A stretch of 54,855 nt of DNA from Antrodiella citrinella (lineage: Eukaryota > Basidiomycota > Agaricomycetes > Polyporales > Steccherinaceae), in NCBI GenBank assembly GCA_004802725.1, contig SGPM01000174.1:1-54855 (forward strand), given 5' to 3'. The position numbers and the translations under genes were made by a program. Of this stretch, positions 1 through 10,971 are shown piece after piece (within the stretch, counting starts at the first letter, position 1; each line of letters begins with the position of its first letter). Under the pieces are notes generated by a model, which was not told where the DNA came from, made no database searches, and was given only the letters and a program-made list of their open reading frames with translations.

Positions 1-167
1 TCATATTCGAGAGGCGGGATACATCACCACCGCAAACAATAACGCGGAAGAGGATGATCGTGGACTGGTATAAGTACGCGAAGTTTGGTACATGCGAGGC
101 TGATTGCATTATTAGCGCGCTGGCATCTGACGAGGGTCATGACGAGTCATTACTCATAGCCGATGGG

Positions 168-620
168 TCATTTGACGGGGGTAATGTCGCCATTCGACTC
201 TTGACTTGACCCTCGGAACACTGATGGCATAATATCAGGGATAGAATGGATAGCACGTGGTCCCGTCATGAAACAGTCATGAAGCACGAAAGTTTGTAGG
301 TTGGGAAGGAGGTCGAGGAAAACGAGGATAATATCCGAGACATTTTCTGGCAGCAGCTGAGGCAGCCGCGCGCGCAAGCCCCACGGATAACCCATGATCA
401 CTTCATGGGGATAGGCGGATAGATAATCTGAAGAACGAATGAGTGTGGTCAAATCCTCCAAGATTCCGTCGCGGTGGAACAAGAGTTGTGCCGGTGCGAG
501 CCATTCGCGAGAGGTTCTCGAGAGAGCCCTTAGTGTTTTCCTGTCTCCTTGCAAGTATCTGGTAATCTCGAAGCGCAACTCGGGCGCGAGGCTCAGGTAA
601 GAACATTTCGACGCAATCAT
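168..620 (-). CDS. F-box-like protein, short
   Basis: Single open frame of 150 residues from an ATG at 620. Residues about 8-50 read like an F-box (LAPELRFEITRYLQGD, then LRALSRTSREWL and LLFHR), the motif that docks substrate receptors on Skp1 in SCF ubiquitin ligases. The rest (LLPNLQTFVLHDC) resembles the start of the leucine-rich or beta-strand region that follows the F-box in the large Agaricomycete F-box family. Those proteins usually have 400-600 residues, so this is a short or truncated member, or later exons lie towards base 1 and beyond the window edge. The substrate cannot be predicted. The fold call is from pattern only; that it is a functional adaptor is inference. Confidence 0.55.
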   Translation of the reverse strand: MIASKCSYLSLAPELRFEITRYLQGDRKTLRALSRTSREWLAPAQLLFHRDGILEDLTTLIRSSDYLSAYPHEVIMGYPWGLRARLPQLLPENVSDIILVFLDLLPNLQTFVLHDCFMTGPRAIHSIPDIMPSVFRGSSQESNGDITPVK

Positions 621-856
621 CTACGTTGAATGTCGAGGTTCTGCGTATTAATAATACTATTTAAGCAGCAGCGTAATTTCGCCGTAAAGTCGAACTTGAC
701 CCTTGTCACGCCATTAGCGCCCATCGACACGCGTGGCACTGCCGACGTGACTTGAGCGATGCGAGGTTTAAACTCCGCCACTGTATGCGACTCTCCTTCG
801 CCACCAACCGACTCTCCCGCCTCTCCCGCCTCCCGTCCCGCCCTCACACGACGTCA

Positions 857-1862
857 ATGACACCCCCGACCATCGCCATCTTCTCCCCCGGCGCGATGGG
901 CGCAGCCGTCGCCAAACGTCTCACGACCACATCACCCGGTCTCACCGTCCTCACAGACCTCACACACCGCTCCCCCGCCTCCCGGAAGCGCGCTGAGGAC
1001 GCAGGAATGCAAGACGCGAGCCTTGCGCGAATCGTGACACAGGCAGCGTGGGTGCTGAGCATCATGCCACCCAGCGAGGCCGAGGCGTTTGCGAAGGGGG
1101 TCAAGGCGGCGTACGACGAGACCAGCGAGAAGAGGAAGCTCGTGTTCGTGGATTGCAATGCTGTGAACCCGGACACGGTCAAGCGTATCGCGGGTATCTT
1201 CTCTGGCTCGCCCGTCGCGTTCGTCGATGCGGGTATCATCGGTGGACCGCCGTCTGAGGGGTACGACCCCGTGTTCTATGCTTCTGCCAATCCACAAGAC
1301 GACGCAGTCCTGAGCGCGTTCGAGGGACTAGGGGAGTACGGACTAAAGATATCGGCGTTGAGAGGGGAGGGCGCGGGTGTCGGAGACGCAAGTGCGTTGA
1401 AGATGTCGTATGCGGTGCGTATCTGTCGTGTGATCTACGTCTCACTGCTACTGATACTTCACCCCAGGGGATCACTAAAGGCACGATCGGGCTCTTCACG
1501 ACCATGATCCTCGGTACGCCATCTCCCCCTCTCCTTGTTCCCCTCACTGACCCCCACAAACAGCCGCACACGCCTCCTCGCCGACCACAGCCACCGCCCT
1601 CATGCACGAACTCGCCGCCTCCCAGCCCTTCTTCCTCAAACGCATCACGACTTCCGTTCCCGGAATGCTCCCCAAAGCCTATCGCTGGGTCGGGGAGATG
1701 GACGAGATCTCCGAGTTCGTGGGCGGCGAGCAAGGGAAGGTGCATGAAGGCTTGGCTAGGGTGTATGAGCGCGTCGAGGGGAGCTTGAAAGGAGATGGAC
1801 AGGATGTCGAGGTGCTGAAGAAGTTCGTGGAGGATGCGAAGAAGGTCGTTGAGGGGAAGTAG
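857..1862 (+). CDS. NAD(P)-binding 6-phosphogluconate dehydrogenase-like protein with DUF1932 C-terminus
   Basis: Three exons (857-1414, 1468-1513, 1564-1862) joined by GT-AG introns give 300 residues with all phases consistent. The N-terminus PTIAIFSPGAMGAAVAKRL is a Rossmann dinucleotide-binding motif of the 6PGDH / 3-hydroxyisobutyrate dehydrogenase superfamily. VFVDCNAVNPDTVKRIAG and FVDAGIIGGPP match the substrate-side strands of that family. The C-terminal helical part (residues about 200-300) is of the DUF1932 type, shorter than in true 6PGDH. It probably oxidises or reduces a small hydroxy-acid-like substrate with NAD(P); the substrate is unknown. I chose ATG 857 because the Rossmann strand begins six residues later. 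An in-frame ATG further upstream (784) would add a Ser/Arg-rich extension that could be a mitochondrial presequence. Confidence 0.85.
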
Positions 1863-2700
1863 AGTAGAGGAAAAAAATGTGTTTTAGATAAGTTGTATAC
1901 TATTGCTTTATCTGCCTTTCAGCGATGTGAGAGGACGACTTGTGTCGGCTTCCAGGTGCCTCCATCTTCTCGTACTTACTTCATGTCTCCTATCTTCCCA
2001 CTTTCTCGTCACGTCAGCCTGTGTTTCATCATTCAGGTGAGTCTCACTACTCTTCGATGCGTCCACGGTCTGACTTTTCGACACAGAACGTCTCACTGTC
2101 TCCCAGGTCTTCAAGACCCCCCAAAATTACAATACAACTAGTGTATGGTCTCGACTCCCAACTAGGGCCATATTCCACTTTCCTCCTCGAAAAGGTGATT
2201 GGGAGACGGAGGGTCACTTTCGCCGGCAGACCTCACTCGCGGTCAATTGCCGTGTCGCTCATCCACGTTTGACTCGGGTCTCAATGTGAGTTGTACTGCA
2301 AATGTCATCGTGCGAAGAAGCTAATGATATAATACAATTCAGTCTGTCTGTCGTATTCAGTTTGACGTTCAGCTCTGAGTCACACGATGATGGGGATGGC
2401 ATGCGCACAGTCTTCGAAACGATCGGTGAGCTCCGAGTTTAAATTTTAGTCTATGTGTGTCCGATTTATGATTATTTCAGACTGGATTCTGTCATGGTTT
2501 CAACTCGTGGAGCCTCTTTATCTCTTCGAACTTCAATGTCGTATGCGGCATATTCACTCCGGTCTCTAGTACTCGCGGAAACAAGCTTTCCTCGGGCTGG
2601 TTTGGGTTCATGAGGCAGTGTAATCGCTGCATGCCCTTTTCCGTAATTCTTTACCTACACCGGTATAAGGGGACCTTGCGTTCTACGTCCCATCACACCA
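1863..2700. other. Intergenic stretch, no gene recognised
   Basis: I see only short, unconvincing open frames here and no domain signal on either strand. The last 100 bases lead into the terpene synthase remnant. Confidence 0.5.
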
Positions 2701-2715
2701 AACAGCATATCTTAT

Positions 2716-3155
2716 GATTTCCGACTCCCCATTGTTCTTGCTGCGTGGCCTTGGCCTAGTTGCCTAAATCCTCACTACGCAGAGGTCAAAGCAACGTCTA
2801 CGGCGTGGATAGAATCTTTCCACGCCATCAGTATGCATCAGTCCCAAAAGGCGTTCAATTTGAGCGACTTCAGTACGTCCACATGTTATATGTCCAAGGC
2901 TCCCACTCATTGCGTGGCACTCCAGATCTCTTCGGCTCCCTTGCCTCTCCCCTCGCTCGTTCAGGTTGGTTCGTCATTGATTGTTGTGTTCTGGTACCAA
3001 CGCCGTTTTCTCCAGAGCATCTCCGCACATGTTGTGACCTTATGAACGCTTTCTTCATCATCGAAGAGTACACGGACACCGCCGACGTGAAGACAGTCCA
3101 AGACATCGCGAGCATCGTGATGGGACGCTTTACGCAACCTTCTCGTACCTCCTAA
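2716..3155 (+). pseudogene. Sesquiterpene synthase, 5' remnant (first three exons)
   Basis: Three exons with correct GT-AG phases (2716-2872, 2926-2964, 3016-3155) spell the N-terminal third of an Agaricomycete class I terpene synthase. The recognisable blocks are FRLP, AAWPWPSCLNPHYAEVKA, SFHAISMHQSQKAF, FGSLASPLARSEHLR and TCCDLMNAFFIIEEYTD. The metal-binding aspartate motif, normally D(D/E)xxD, reads EEYTD, so its first Asp is Glu. The frame ends at 3155. I find no trace downstream of the NSE triad, the RY pair or the rest of the roughly 330-residue enzyme before 3,660. The nearest upstream ATG (2714) is out of frame with exon 1. I read this as a decayed terpene cyclase that lost its C-terminal two thirds. 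An alternative is a gene with a distant, unrecognised continuation, which I think unlikely. Confidence 0.7.
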
Positions 3156-3659
3156 CCTTGAGCGAGGGCTTCGCCCATTGTTCTGCCGTTTTCGTCCATT
3201 TCTGCTAATTCATGTGACCCATGTCGGCGGACGAAGTGGCGGTGTGCTCAGCTTGTACGCACATGTCGTAGGCGTCTAACACATGCTGACTCCAACCGCA
3301 GAATGGTTGCGGAGTAGGTGTCCTGTCGGGAAGAGGTTGTACCAAGATGAGCGGGAGAGAGGAGAGAGGACAGGGGCTAGCATAAGCGGGGAGTCGGGAT
3401 GTCGGTCACGCGCTCCTCTGCCTGGTGCTGGAAGATCAGATCTATCTATGAGTAAGTCCTAGATTCTAGCGGCGAACAAGCTGCTTTTCAACGTTGATCA
3501 TGAAGTATGGCCATTGGCAACGTGTCGGTGTCGACATTGTTACTACTTTGCAGGATACTGCCAGTGCGAAGTAAGTCTCTGTTCATCTCATTTTTTTGTT
3601 CTACGCAAGTGTATCTTTGACGCGTGTCTTCACAAGTCTTTGTGTCTACCTAAGCTACC
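3156..3659. other. Spacer between terpene synthase remnant and FunK1 pseudogene
   Basis: No terpene synthase C-terminal motif and no other domain can be seen. The part from about 3,300 is purine-rich. Confidence 0.45.
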
Positions 3660-5931
3660 ATGTCCGAGTCAGCGAATGACACCATTCAAGCTGCAGAGAT
3701 ACTCAGGGGACTTCGCCTCGTTGACACGGACCTCTTTCTACGGACATTCTTGCCAGTTGGTTCAGCAGATATATCACAAGTGGCATCTACTCTGAGCCGT
3801 CTTTCGTCGTGGTCGTCGGACGCCAGTGATGACTTGAACGTCTATGAGCACGTTGTCAATAACGCTAACACCATTCTCGGTGCATACGAGGGAAGTAATC
3901 TTGATATTCATTCGCACTGGAAGACATTTGGACCTCGAAATAACTACTCAGGTGCGGCTTGCGTCCTCGGTAGCCTCCAGTCGCTCTTCAGGACGAGACA
4001 GCTTATCGAAGAGCTCGAAATCGTTGGACGTGCATCAGCAAGACAAAGTGCGTCCTCTCGTTCATCATTTTTGAACGCTAACTCGTTAACCTATCTCCAG
4101 ATCTCATTGTTGTGCCAAACAGCTTCAGATGTCGCCGCCTTGCTTTTGCCAGCACGGATCCGCAGTCCAAATGAGGTGGAGCTGTCGAGCGATATCCAAA
4201 GTCTGAAGTCCAGGACATACCTTGACTCTACAGATGCGATCACATACGTACGCCGCCACAGAACACCTGACAAATTGTCTAGATTTTAACAAACATCTAC
4301 TTTACCTATGTAGCTCGTGCAGACCGGAGAAATCCTTGAGACATTGTTACTGGGACATAATCACTCAATACCCTCGAATGCACTGGCACCTAAGTTGTTT
4401 TGGGTGCGTACCTTCACCCACTTATCTGTATCACGTTCTTATCTGATGTCGTTCACTCTAGGTCAAACATATAAAAGTGCTAATCAGGATTGTTTGGTTA
4501 CGTCGGACGTCAGAGGAAGATGATGAATCCGAGGTACGTCTCCTGCACGTGGACCGCTGTAGTATCTCGAAGCTTATGACGCTGATCTTTGAGTTTGAGG
4601 ACGACATATCGTGGATTCGAGTCAATACGCCCGCGAAACTCAGACAGCAGAATTTGTGTATTCAGTATAACGAAGGCTCTATCGAGCTGTGCCGAACTTG
4701 CATGCAGGAGGTACTTGCAGCGCAACGCGATCGGCACTTCGTCTTCGGGCTCCTCATCAGGCGGAGCGGGGTGCGTGTGTTCTATTGCGATAGATCAGGT
4801 GTATTGGCGACGGAGTCTTGGATGAACCTACGTGTCGTGAGTACCATATGTGTATCTCCATCGCGCTGGTACTCATACCCACTTGATAAAGCAGCATGAC
4901 AAGTTTATCCAAGCCGTACTGGCGCTCTCCGCTTTGCATCCACGTATTCTCGGATGGGACCAACATATGAAGCTGTACTTGAATCCCTGCCGTGGTGTCC
5001 ACGAATTCCGGTACACGACCGACCCGAAAGTCCTGGAAGATCACGGTCCAAGCCCCTCCCACGTCCGATGGGCAATTTTTGTCCCTGATGATGACGCATC
5101 TACCAAGGGGGCATGGTATTTCACCATACAACAGATCAATGTCCGGTGGGAGACCTCAGTGATTGGACCAGCAAGTATGAACTGGGCGGTGAGGGAGTTG
5201 AACTCGGACATGACTGACGCCACTGAGATGCGTTATATCCTGGACTGTAATCTTATTCGTCCGTATAACATTATCGCCAACTCAGGGACCGCCTCTAGCT
5301 TTGAAGCTTTCTTGGATGCACGTCTCCGACCGAGCAAGAGCTCCATGGGGCCATACCCATCGACAATGTTGGCGTCATTCTGTCGTCTGTCAAATCAGGC
5401 TTCGTAGGCTCTTACGGTCTTTCAACGGTCTTTCAGCGCATAACACCCAGTGTTTCCGTCATGACGTTCAAGTGACTGAAGTGGCACGACGTTGGTCAGA
5501 GAAGGCACCCGGGCCTGTGGAAACGCGAGTGTTAGTGAAGACGCTCATCGAAGACTATGGATGGTCCGTGTCTTACTCAAAGGATGTTACTGAGTTGATC
5601 ACGGTCATCCGTGACACGCTGAATGGTGAGCTGTTCGTTTCGTTGGGTCTTCCGTTGTTTACATCTTGGCCGTACTAGGGCACCGCAATCTGTATTTCGA
5701 TCGGCAAGTGTTACTCATCGCGATATAAGCGAAGGTAACATCTTGATACACCCCAACAAGTCTGATCCTCTAGAGACCTCTGGGTGTCTCATCGGCCTAG
5801 ATCATGCTGCGCCGTCGGACAAACGTGTCAAATTCGATGCCAGTGCGGTTGCGAAGACAGCAAGAGTATTGGCATTGATAGAAGTCACAGTCGATCTTCT
5901 CGGATGTGATCTCGACGAATTCAATACTTAA
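3660..5931 (+). pseudogene. FunK1-type protein kinase-like gene, frameshifted
   Basis: The pieces follow the order of the fungal kinase-like FunK1 domain. There is an N-terminal helical part from ATG 3660, then HFVFGLLIRRSGVRVFYCDR (4,735-4,795). A clean intron (GTGAGT donor, GCAG acceptor) gives HDKFIQAVLALSALHPRILG. Then come LVKTLIEDYGWSVSY (5,535-5,580) and the kinase loop VTHRDISEGNILI (about 5,709-5,747). The frame that leads into the loop (HRNLYFDRQV) is out of register with THRDIS by an indel near 5,707. A frame change also occurs near 5,400. The GTPxFMA(V/L)E block expected after the LIGLDHA segment is absent. Open frames continue to 6,462 but I recognise nothing in them. FunK1 kinases are abundant and fast-evolving in mushrooms, so decay of a copy is unsurprising. 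Unrecognised introns could rescue part of the frame. Confidence 0.6.
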
Positions 5932-6683
5932 GGGGAATGATGTCAGAGGCACACTGGCTTGCTGAAAGAATGAAGGCAGTTCGAGCGGCGATTGAACAGG
6001 GTAATGCTATCCCAGGGTCGAATGTGCGTGTGCAAACACAAAAGTGCTATACCACGGCTAATTTTGTGCTTAAGCTGAACCTGGAGGCGATCATCTCCCC
6101 CTCTGAAGATCATGAGGAACATGAGGCAAGTTTCGGTGCTGATTATTAATGAGTCACGGCGGAATTAACTTATTTTATTTTTTCAGACATTCATGGAAGA
6201 AGGCCGTCCCCGTCGATGGAGCAGAGAGAACGGTATGCCAACTGATCTTTCACTCTCATCTGACGACGTCACCGTTGTTACAGCGTTCATGAGCTACGAG
6301 ATTCTAACTGGAGTGCCATATAACATCAGCGACGACATTGCCTATCTTAATATACGCAGGACTGATCTTCGCGACACCGGTCCCATCCACACGGCCATCC
6401 AGGTCGTTTCGCATATAAATGAACCCGGGTATGATGTGCTCTATCCTTATGCAATTCCTTGATCAACGAACGAGATCATGTATGGAGATGAAAAGAGCGT
6501 GTGGCGAACTTGAACATGTCCAGAAGATCACGCGTGGGTAGAGAACTACTTGGAAGGGCTTGTATAACGGGGTGCTATACACGTTCCAGTACACCGCGCT
6601 GCAGGTCGATCAACTGAACGCAAGACTGCTATTTCGTTCATAACTTATACGGATGCTTAGCATACACCTCGACACAGAACATC

Positions 6684-7573
6684 CTACCTCCCCTTCGTCA
6701 TATACCGCCTCTTCCCAAACGCAGCCAACAGCACAAACCGCTTATCCACCGCCAACGTCCCCCACCCCTCCCCACTCTTCTTCCTCTCCTGCCCTCGCCA
6801 CATCTCCATCTTGAACACGACCAACAGCGGCGCGATCATCGCGTACTCTCCCGGGCTGAGCATCCCGGGGAGGCACATGTACTTGGGTGCCCAGCACGCG
6901 TCGGGGCTTTGATAGCCTGCGAACAGGTCCTCGAGGCGCTGGATGTCCGGAGGGGGGCTGGACGAAGAGGGGGTGGTGGCGTGGGTAAGGAACAGGCGGG
7001 CGATGAGCGTGAATGGGAGGCGGAACGGGTAGGTGAGGTGGTCGGGCGGGAGACGGGTGTACGACACGGCGTCGTACGGCGGGGCAAGGTCCAAGTCTGA
7101 AAGAAATGCATCAGTAGGGATTGCGGTGAAAGAGAACGCGATACGAACGTTGGAGGAGGTCGTCCTCTGGGAGCGGGGTGGTCAGTTTGGCGTCGTCGTG
7201 TGCGTCGTATGCGTCGATCCACGTCTGAAGCACATCTGAGACGCGCTGGACCTCTCCGTCGAGCACGGCCTGCCCCGACGCGTCGAGAGGCTCCCGATAC
7301 ACAAGCGTCCCCAGCGGGAGCAGCGAGCACTCGAATTTGTGTTTCTTCCAGTCTTTGTTCTGGCACCGCATCGACTACAGCCGAGTCAGCCGATGAGTGA
7401 ACGTGAAAACATTGAGAACGGAAACGCACGCAGTAAAACTTTGTCTTGCAGGTCGAGCACCTTTTGAGCGTGATCCCATCCTCTTCCTCTCGGTAGCAGA
7501 GCTCGCACTTGTCGTAGGCGGGCGGTATGCGGTTGAGGCGTTGGTCGGATTCGTCTGTGATTTCGAATGACAT
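6684..7573 (-). CDS. MYND zinc-finger protein
   Basis: Three exons (7430-7573, 7149-7374, 6684-7096) give 260 residues. The MYND finger spans the first intron: CELCYREEEDGITLKRC, CKTKFYC, then RCQNKDWKKHKFEC. It supplies the usual Cys pairs plus the final His and Cys that bind two zinc ions. MYND fingers are protein-protein interaction modules and are very common in Agaricomycetes as short single-domain proteins. The C-terminal 200 residues (LPPDHLTYPFRLPFTL, LPGMLSPGEYAMIAPLLVV) match no enzyme I know. No SET domain follows the finger, so this is not a SMYD methyltransferase. Start: the first ATG, 20 residues before the finger. Introns are 55 and 52 bases. Cellular role unknown. Confidence 0.8.
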
Positions 7574-7669
7574 GGTGGGCTGCTGGGAGGGTGTTTGAAG
7601 AGGGCATTGAGTAGAAACGAGCACTCGGCAATGCCCGTGGTGATTACTCAGAGTAATGACTACACGGTG

Positions 7670-7880
7670 TCACTGCCTTACAAACAGCGGGACGGACACC
7701 TTCAAGCACCCAAACACGAGCGTTGAAGGATCGAGCAGTCCCGGACCCTCCTCCACCAGCCGACAGAACCCGCGCATCTTGGCCCTGTCCAGCTCGTTCG
7801 CCTCCGTGAATCGCCTGCTGGCTTCGTTCGTCGTGTCGTGTTCGTCTTCGTAGTTGGCGAACCGGACTTCGATACGGGCT
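7670..7880 (-). other. Possible small coding remnant, unrecognised
   Basis: One minus-strand frame ends with a protein-like stretch (VRFANYEDEHDTTNEASRRF, then LDRAKMRGFCRLVEEG and FGCLKVSVPLF) that is interrupted upstream by a stop. Another frame further upstream (about 7,970-8,030) reads TTPEQPFSHVPRAI and has a good GTGAGT donor. I could not join them in phase. They may be exons of a small unidentified gene or its remains. Confidence 0.25.
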
Positions 7881-8183
7881 TGTCATCCCATGAATTGGCG
7901 TATTTGAAGGACTCCTTGTATACCGTCAGCGGTGCGCGTGCAGAGAGTGCACACGACTCACCAATCGCGCGCGGGACGTGACTGAATGGCTGCTCAGGCG
8001 TCGTAGGCCATGGTGGTCGTCGGTCGTGACGGAGGGAGAGGTGAAGCGGGTGAGACTCTGAGAGGGAGGACGACGTGAGTCACGTGACGCTCAGAGCGTG
8101 AGACCGGGCGTCTGTCTCTCCACGGTCGCGTCGATATCCTTTTGAACATCAACGCCCTATTGCTACTCCCTTTCACCTTCACT

Positions 8184-9249
8184 ATGGCGAGAACACGGCG
8201 GCAGACAAAATTTAAAGCTGCTGAAGTCGGTACGTTCGTTTCCATATCCTGCCAGTTTTCTAGAGATCGCACACCCATTCTGTGAACGACAGGCACTGGC
8301 AGTCAAGCTGTGGCCAAACACCCTGAACTATGGTTTGAAGACGGCAACGTCATCCTCTCAGTCGGGAATACCCTATTCCGAGTTTATCGTGGCATTCTGG
8401 CCCGTGCATCGTCAGTCTTCAATGACCTTTTCACGCTCCCGCAACCAGCAGGCGAGAATGAGGTGGACGGATGTCCAGTTGTGAGTTTGATGGACTCGGC
8501 CGAGGACATGGCGAACTTCTTGAAGGTGTTGTATCTAGGCGTTCCGTGAGTTCACTCGTGTTAGTTGTGCGTGCAAATGTCAATTAACGTCGCTCCGTTA
8601 TTCGTTCCAAAGCATTATCCTGACGGAACCTTCGGATGCGCAGTATTGGCCTGTGACGCGGGCAATGGTGCGGATCGGACACAAGTATGAAGCTCGGGAG
8701 GTGTATGAACTCGGACGACGCAGGCTTATGGCCAGACTTCCTCGAGACATCGCGGCATGGAACAAGATCTACGACACCAAAAGATGGTGCGAAAATCAAG
8801 AAGGGGTCATCGAAATGGCGAACCTGGGACGCTTAATTGGCGATCAAGATGTCCGGCTTCCGGCATTGTACCTATGCGCCCAGCTGGACACGGAAACGCT
8901 GCTTGGTGGCTGTCGCGGTGCGGATGGTGTTCAGGATTACCTATGTCCAGATGATTTATCTGCTTGCGTCGATGCGCGTCCGCGATTGTCTTCGGCCGAA
9001 GAAAAAGTCAGAGAAGTGGACCCCAGGAACATGTACTGCAGCGTGTGCTATGAGGCACTGGAGGAGGACAGCCCACATGCGCCGCCGCGGGGCCATGATC
9101 CCCTCGCAGACGACGGTTGGATCTGGGAGGTATGTCCATCGGTATATGGATGCGAGGACGACAAGGAAGTTTGCAGGGATAGAATGCAGCAGTTCTTTGT
9201 CGGATATCGGCAAACCGTCCGCGATCGGCTTCACTTGTATATCATGTGA
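8184..9249 (+). CDS. BTB/POZ domain protein (copy 1)
   Basis: Exons 8184-8229, 8293-8545 and 8613-9249 give 311 residues. A BTB fold covers residues about 25-110: LWFEDGNVILSVGNTLFRVY, RASSVFNDLF, then CPVVSLMDSAEDMANFLKVL. This is the usual layout of the large Agaricomycete family in which a BTB with the pattern DGN(I/V)VL-FRV is followed by a helical region (MVRIGHKYEAREVYELGRRR) and a Cys-containing tail (MYCSVCYEALEE, VCPSVYGCEDDKEVC). BTB domains dimerise and can recruit Cullin-3, but for this fungal group the function is unknown. The start ATG 8184 encodes a basic 15-residue exon. A homologue lies in opposite orientation at 10,972-12,001, with a broken dehydrogenase gene between the two. 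Confidence 0.8.
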
Positions 9250-9823
9250 GTATACTTCAACTGTCAACCATCGCTATGACACCGTTTCATTCCATTCTTG
9301 AATCTTGGCAGCTGAACGTTTATGAACGTGACCACTGGTGCAAATCAGCCTGCACTTATGTTGGTCGACTCGAGTACGGGCTGGTACGAGCATGGACAAC
9401 AGGGTGCTCTTGTTTTTGATATCCACTGAATACATGTTTATTGTGTCGACTCACGAACCCTGGTCTCTAGTTACAACTCACTAAGGCCCATTATGAATGT
9501 ACGCGTGCTGTTGTATACGGTATACCAATGTTCTCGTTGGTACTCTATTCACAACACGTGATTGACGCGTCTTCCGTCGGCGGAACGCGTCGTTTTACGA
9601 TCGCGCATAACGAGCAGAAGTATGATGTAGTGACATCGCACAAGTGTGGCGTCGCGTCCTTCTCTGCAAACAAACATTGCACCAAACAAAATGAACGTAT
9701 AAATCATGCAGATTCTTGCTGTTCAACATGTTCTCTTCTTACCGTATACCGTCGCTCCTTTGCTTCTCGAAGAGACCTTGCATACCGTTCCCCCGCCTTT
9801 GTTCTCCTTACACCTTCACGACA
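9250..9823. other. Intergenic stretch upstream of the SDR remnant
   Basis: No gene recognised. The region contains the putative promoter side of the SDR gene; no clear TATA element is visible. Confidence 0.4.
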
Positions 9824-10858
9824 ATGACAGGTGCTACGAACGAGAATTCCAAATTCGTCTCTCAGAACCTCTTCAACGTCGAAGGCTGGACGTGCGTCGT
9901 CACTGGCGTAGCAACCGGCATAGATCTCATGATCGCCCAAGCCTTTGCGAACAACGGAGCCCGCGTCTACATCGTTGGTCGTCGCGCCGACGCCCTGCAG
10001 ACCACCATCGACAAGTGGGGATCCTTGCTCGCCCACCAGCAGGGAAAGATGATCCCGTTGACTGCTGACATAACCGACAAGGCTCCCCTCGAGATGTTGG
10101 CCAAGGATATTGGGAGCAAGGAGAAGAAGGTCGGTGTATTGGTGAACAACGCCGGTATCAACCTCGGGACGAGCGAGGTATCGGAGAAGGGACGCGATAG
10201 TGTGAAGGCACTGCAGAAGGAGCTTTGTGATGAGAAGCAGGAGAACTGGGAAGCGGTGTATCGTACCAACGTCATAGCTTCGTCTGATCTTTGCATCTCA
10301 GATGCTGACCTCGACTGTCCAGGTACTTCTTCACCACTGTCGCATTTTTACCACTCCTCTCCGCCGCGAATACTGCAGGCCACACCGGTCCCGCCATCAA
10401 CGTGTCTTCCATCTCTGGAATCACGCGTACGACCCAGTTTATGTATAACGTCTCGAAGTCTGCCACGATCCAGCTGAATTAGCTCCTGGCTCAAGAACTC
10501 AGCCAGCCTGGCGTGAAGGTCCGCGTCAACTCGATCGCACCAGGTATCTTCCCGGGTGAGATGACGAGTACGTACTGCCCGTATAGTATAGGCGCGTGTG
10601 TCTTTTGTCGTTGTTTGAGTATCCAGCGGACACCTCGGATGACCAGAATAAGTCACGCATTTCTACCGGTGGGTCGTACGGCGAGAAGAAGGGTATTCCT
10701 GCTGGACGCGCTGGAGACGATGAAGATATGGCCCAGATTGCCTTGTTCCTCGCCTGCAACGAATATATGTACGGACAGGTGAACATCAGCGTTCTCCCCT
10801 TGGTACTTGCCGTACCGACCTCCCCAAAGACTGCGCATATCTCTTGAAGCACCCGTGA
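9824..10858 (+). pseudogene. Short-chain dehydrogenase/reductase, inactivated by an in-frame stop
   Basis: ATG 9824 begins a classical SDR. Its cofactor loop reads TGVATGIDLMIAQAF, where the family normally has TGxxxGIG, so the last Gly is Asp. NNAG (VGVLVNNAGIN), INVSSISGITR and the catalytic pair YNVSK follow. Exon 2 (from 10323, after an intron of only 41 bases with a weak GTCTGA donor) carries an in-frame TAG at 10480-10482, right after SATIQLN, where homologues have a sense codon (typically Lys). Beyond it the frame resumes as LLAQELSQPGVKVRVNSIAP. A third exon from 10627 ends in MAQIALFLACNEYMYGQ. The last block, normally DGGYLL, survives only as CAYLLKHP in a shifted frame ending at 10858. 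Stop, Gly-to-Asp change and C-terminal frame slip together make a pseudogene likely. A base-call error at the TAG would explain only one of the three. Confidence 0.75.
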
Positions 10859-10971
10859 AGATACCATCACGGGAAGTGAAGCGACGCGAAAAGAAGAGAT
10901 TGTAGCATTATTCCTGTTTGTATCGGTACAACTTGATTGCATATAGTACATGTCCGTGGATTGTTCTGCAA

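Noticed and set aside
10480..10482. Programmed readthrough of TAG in the SDR gene
   Set aside because: The gene also has a changed cofactor Gly and a shifted C-terminus, so decay explains the stop better.
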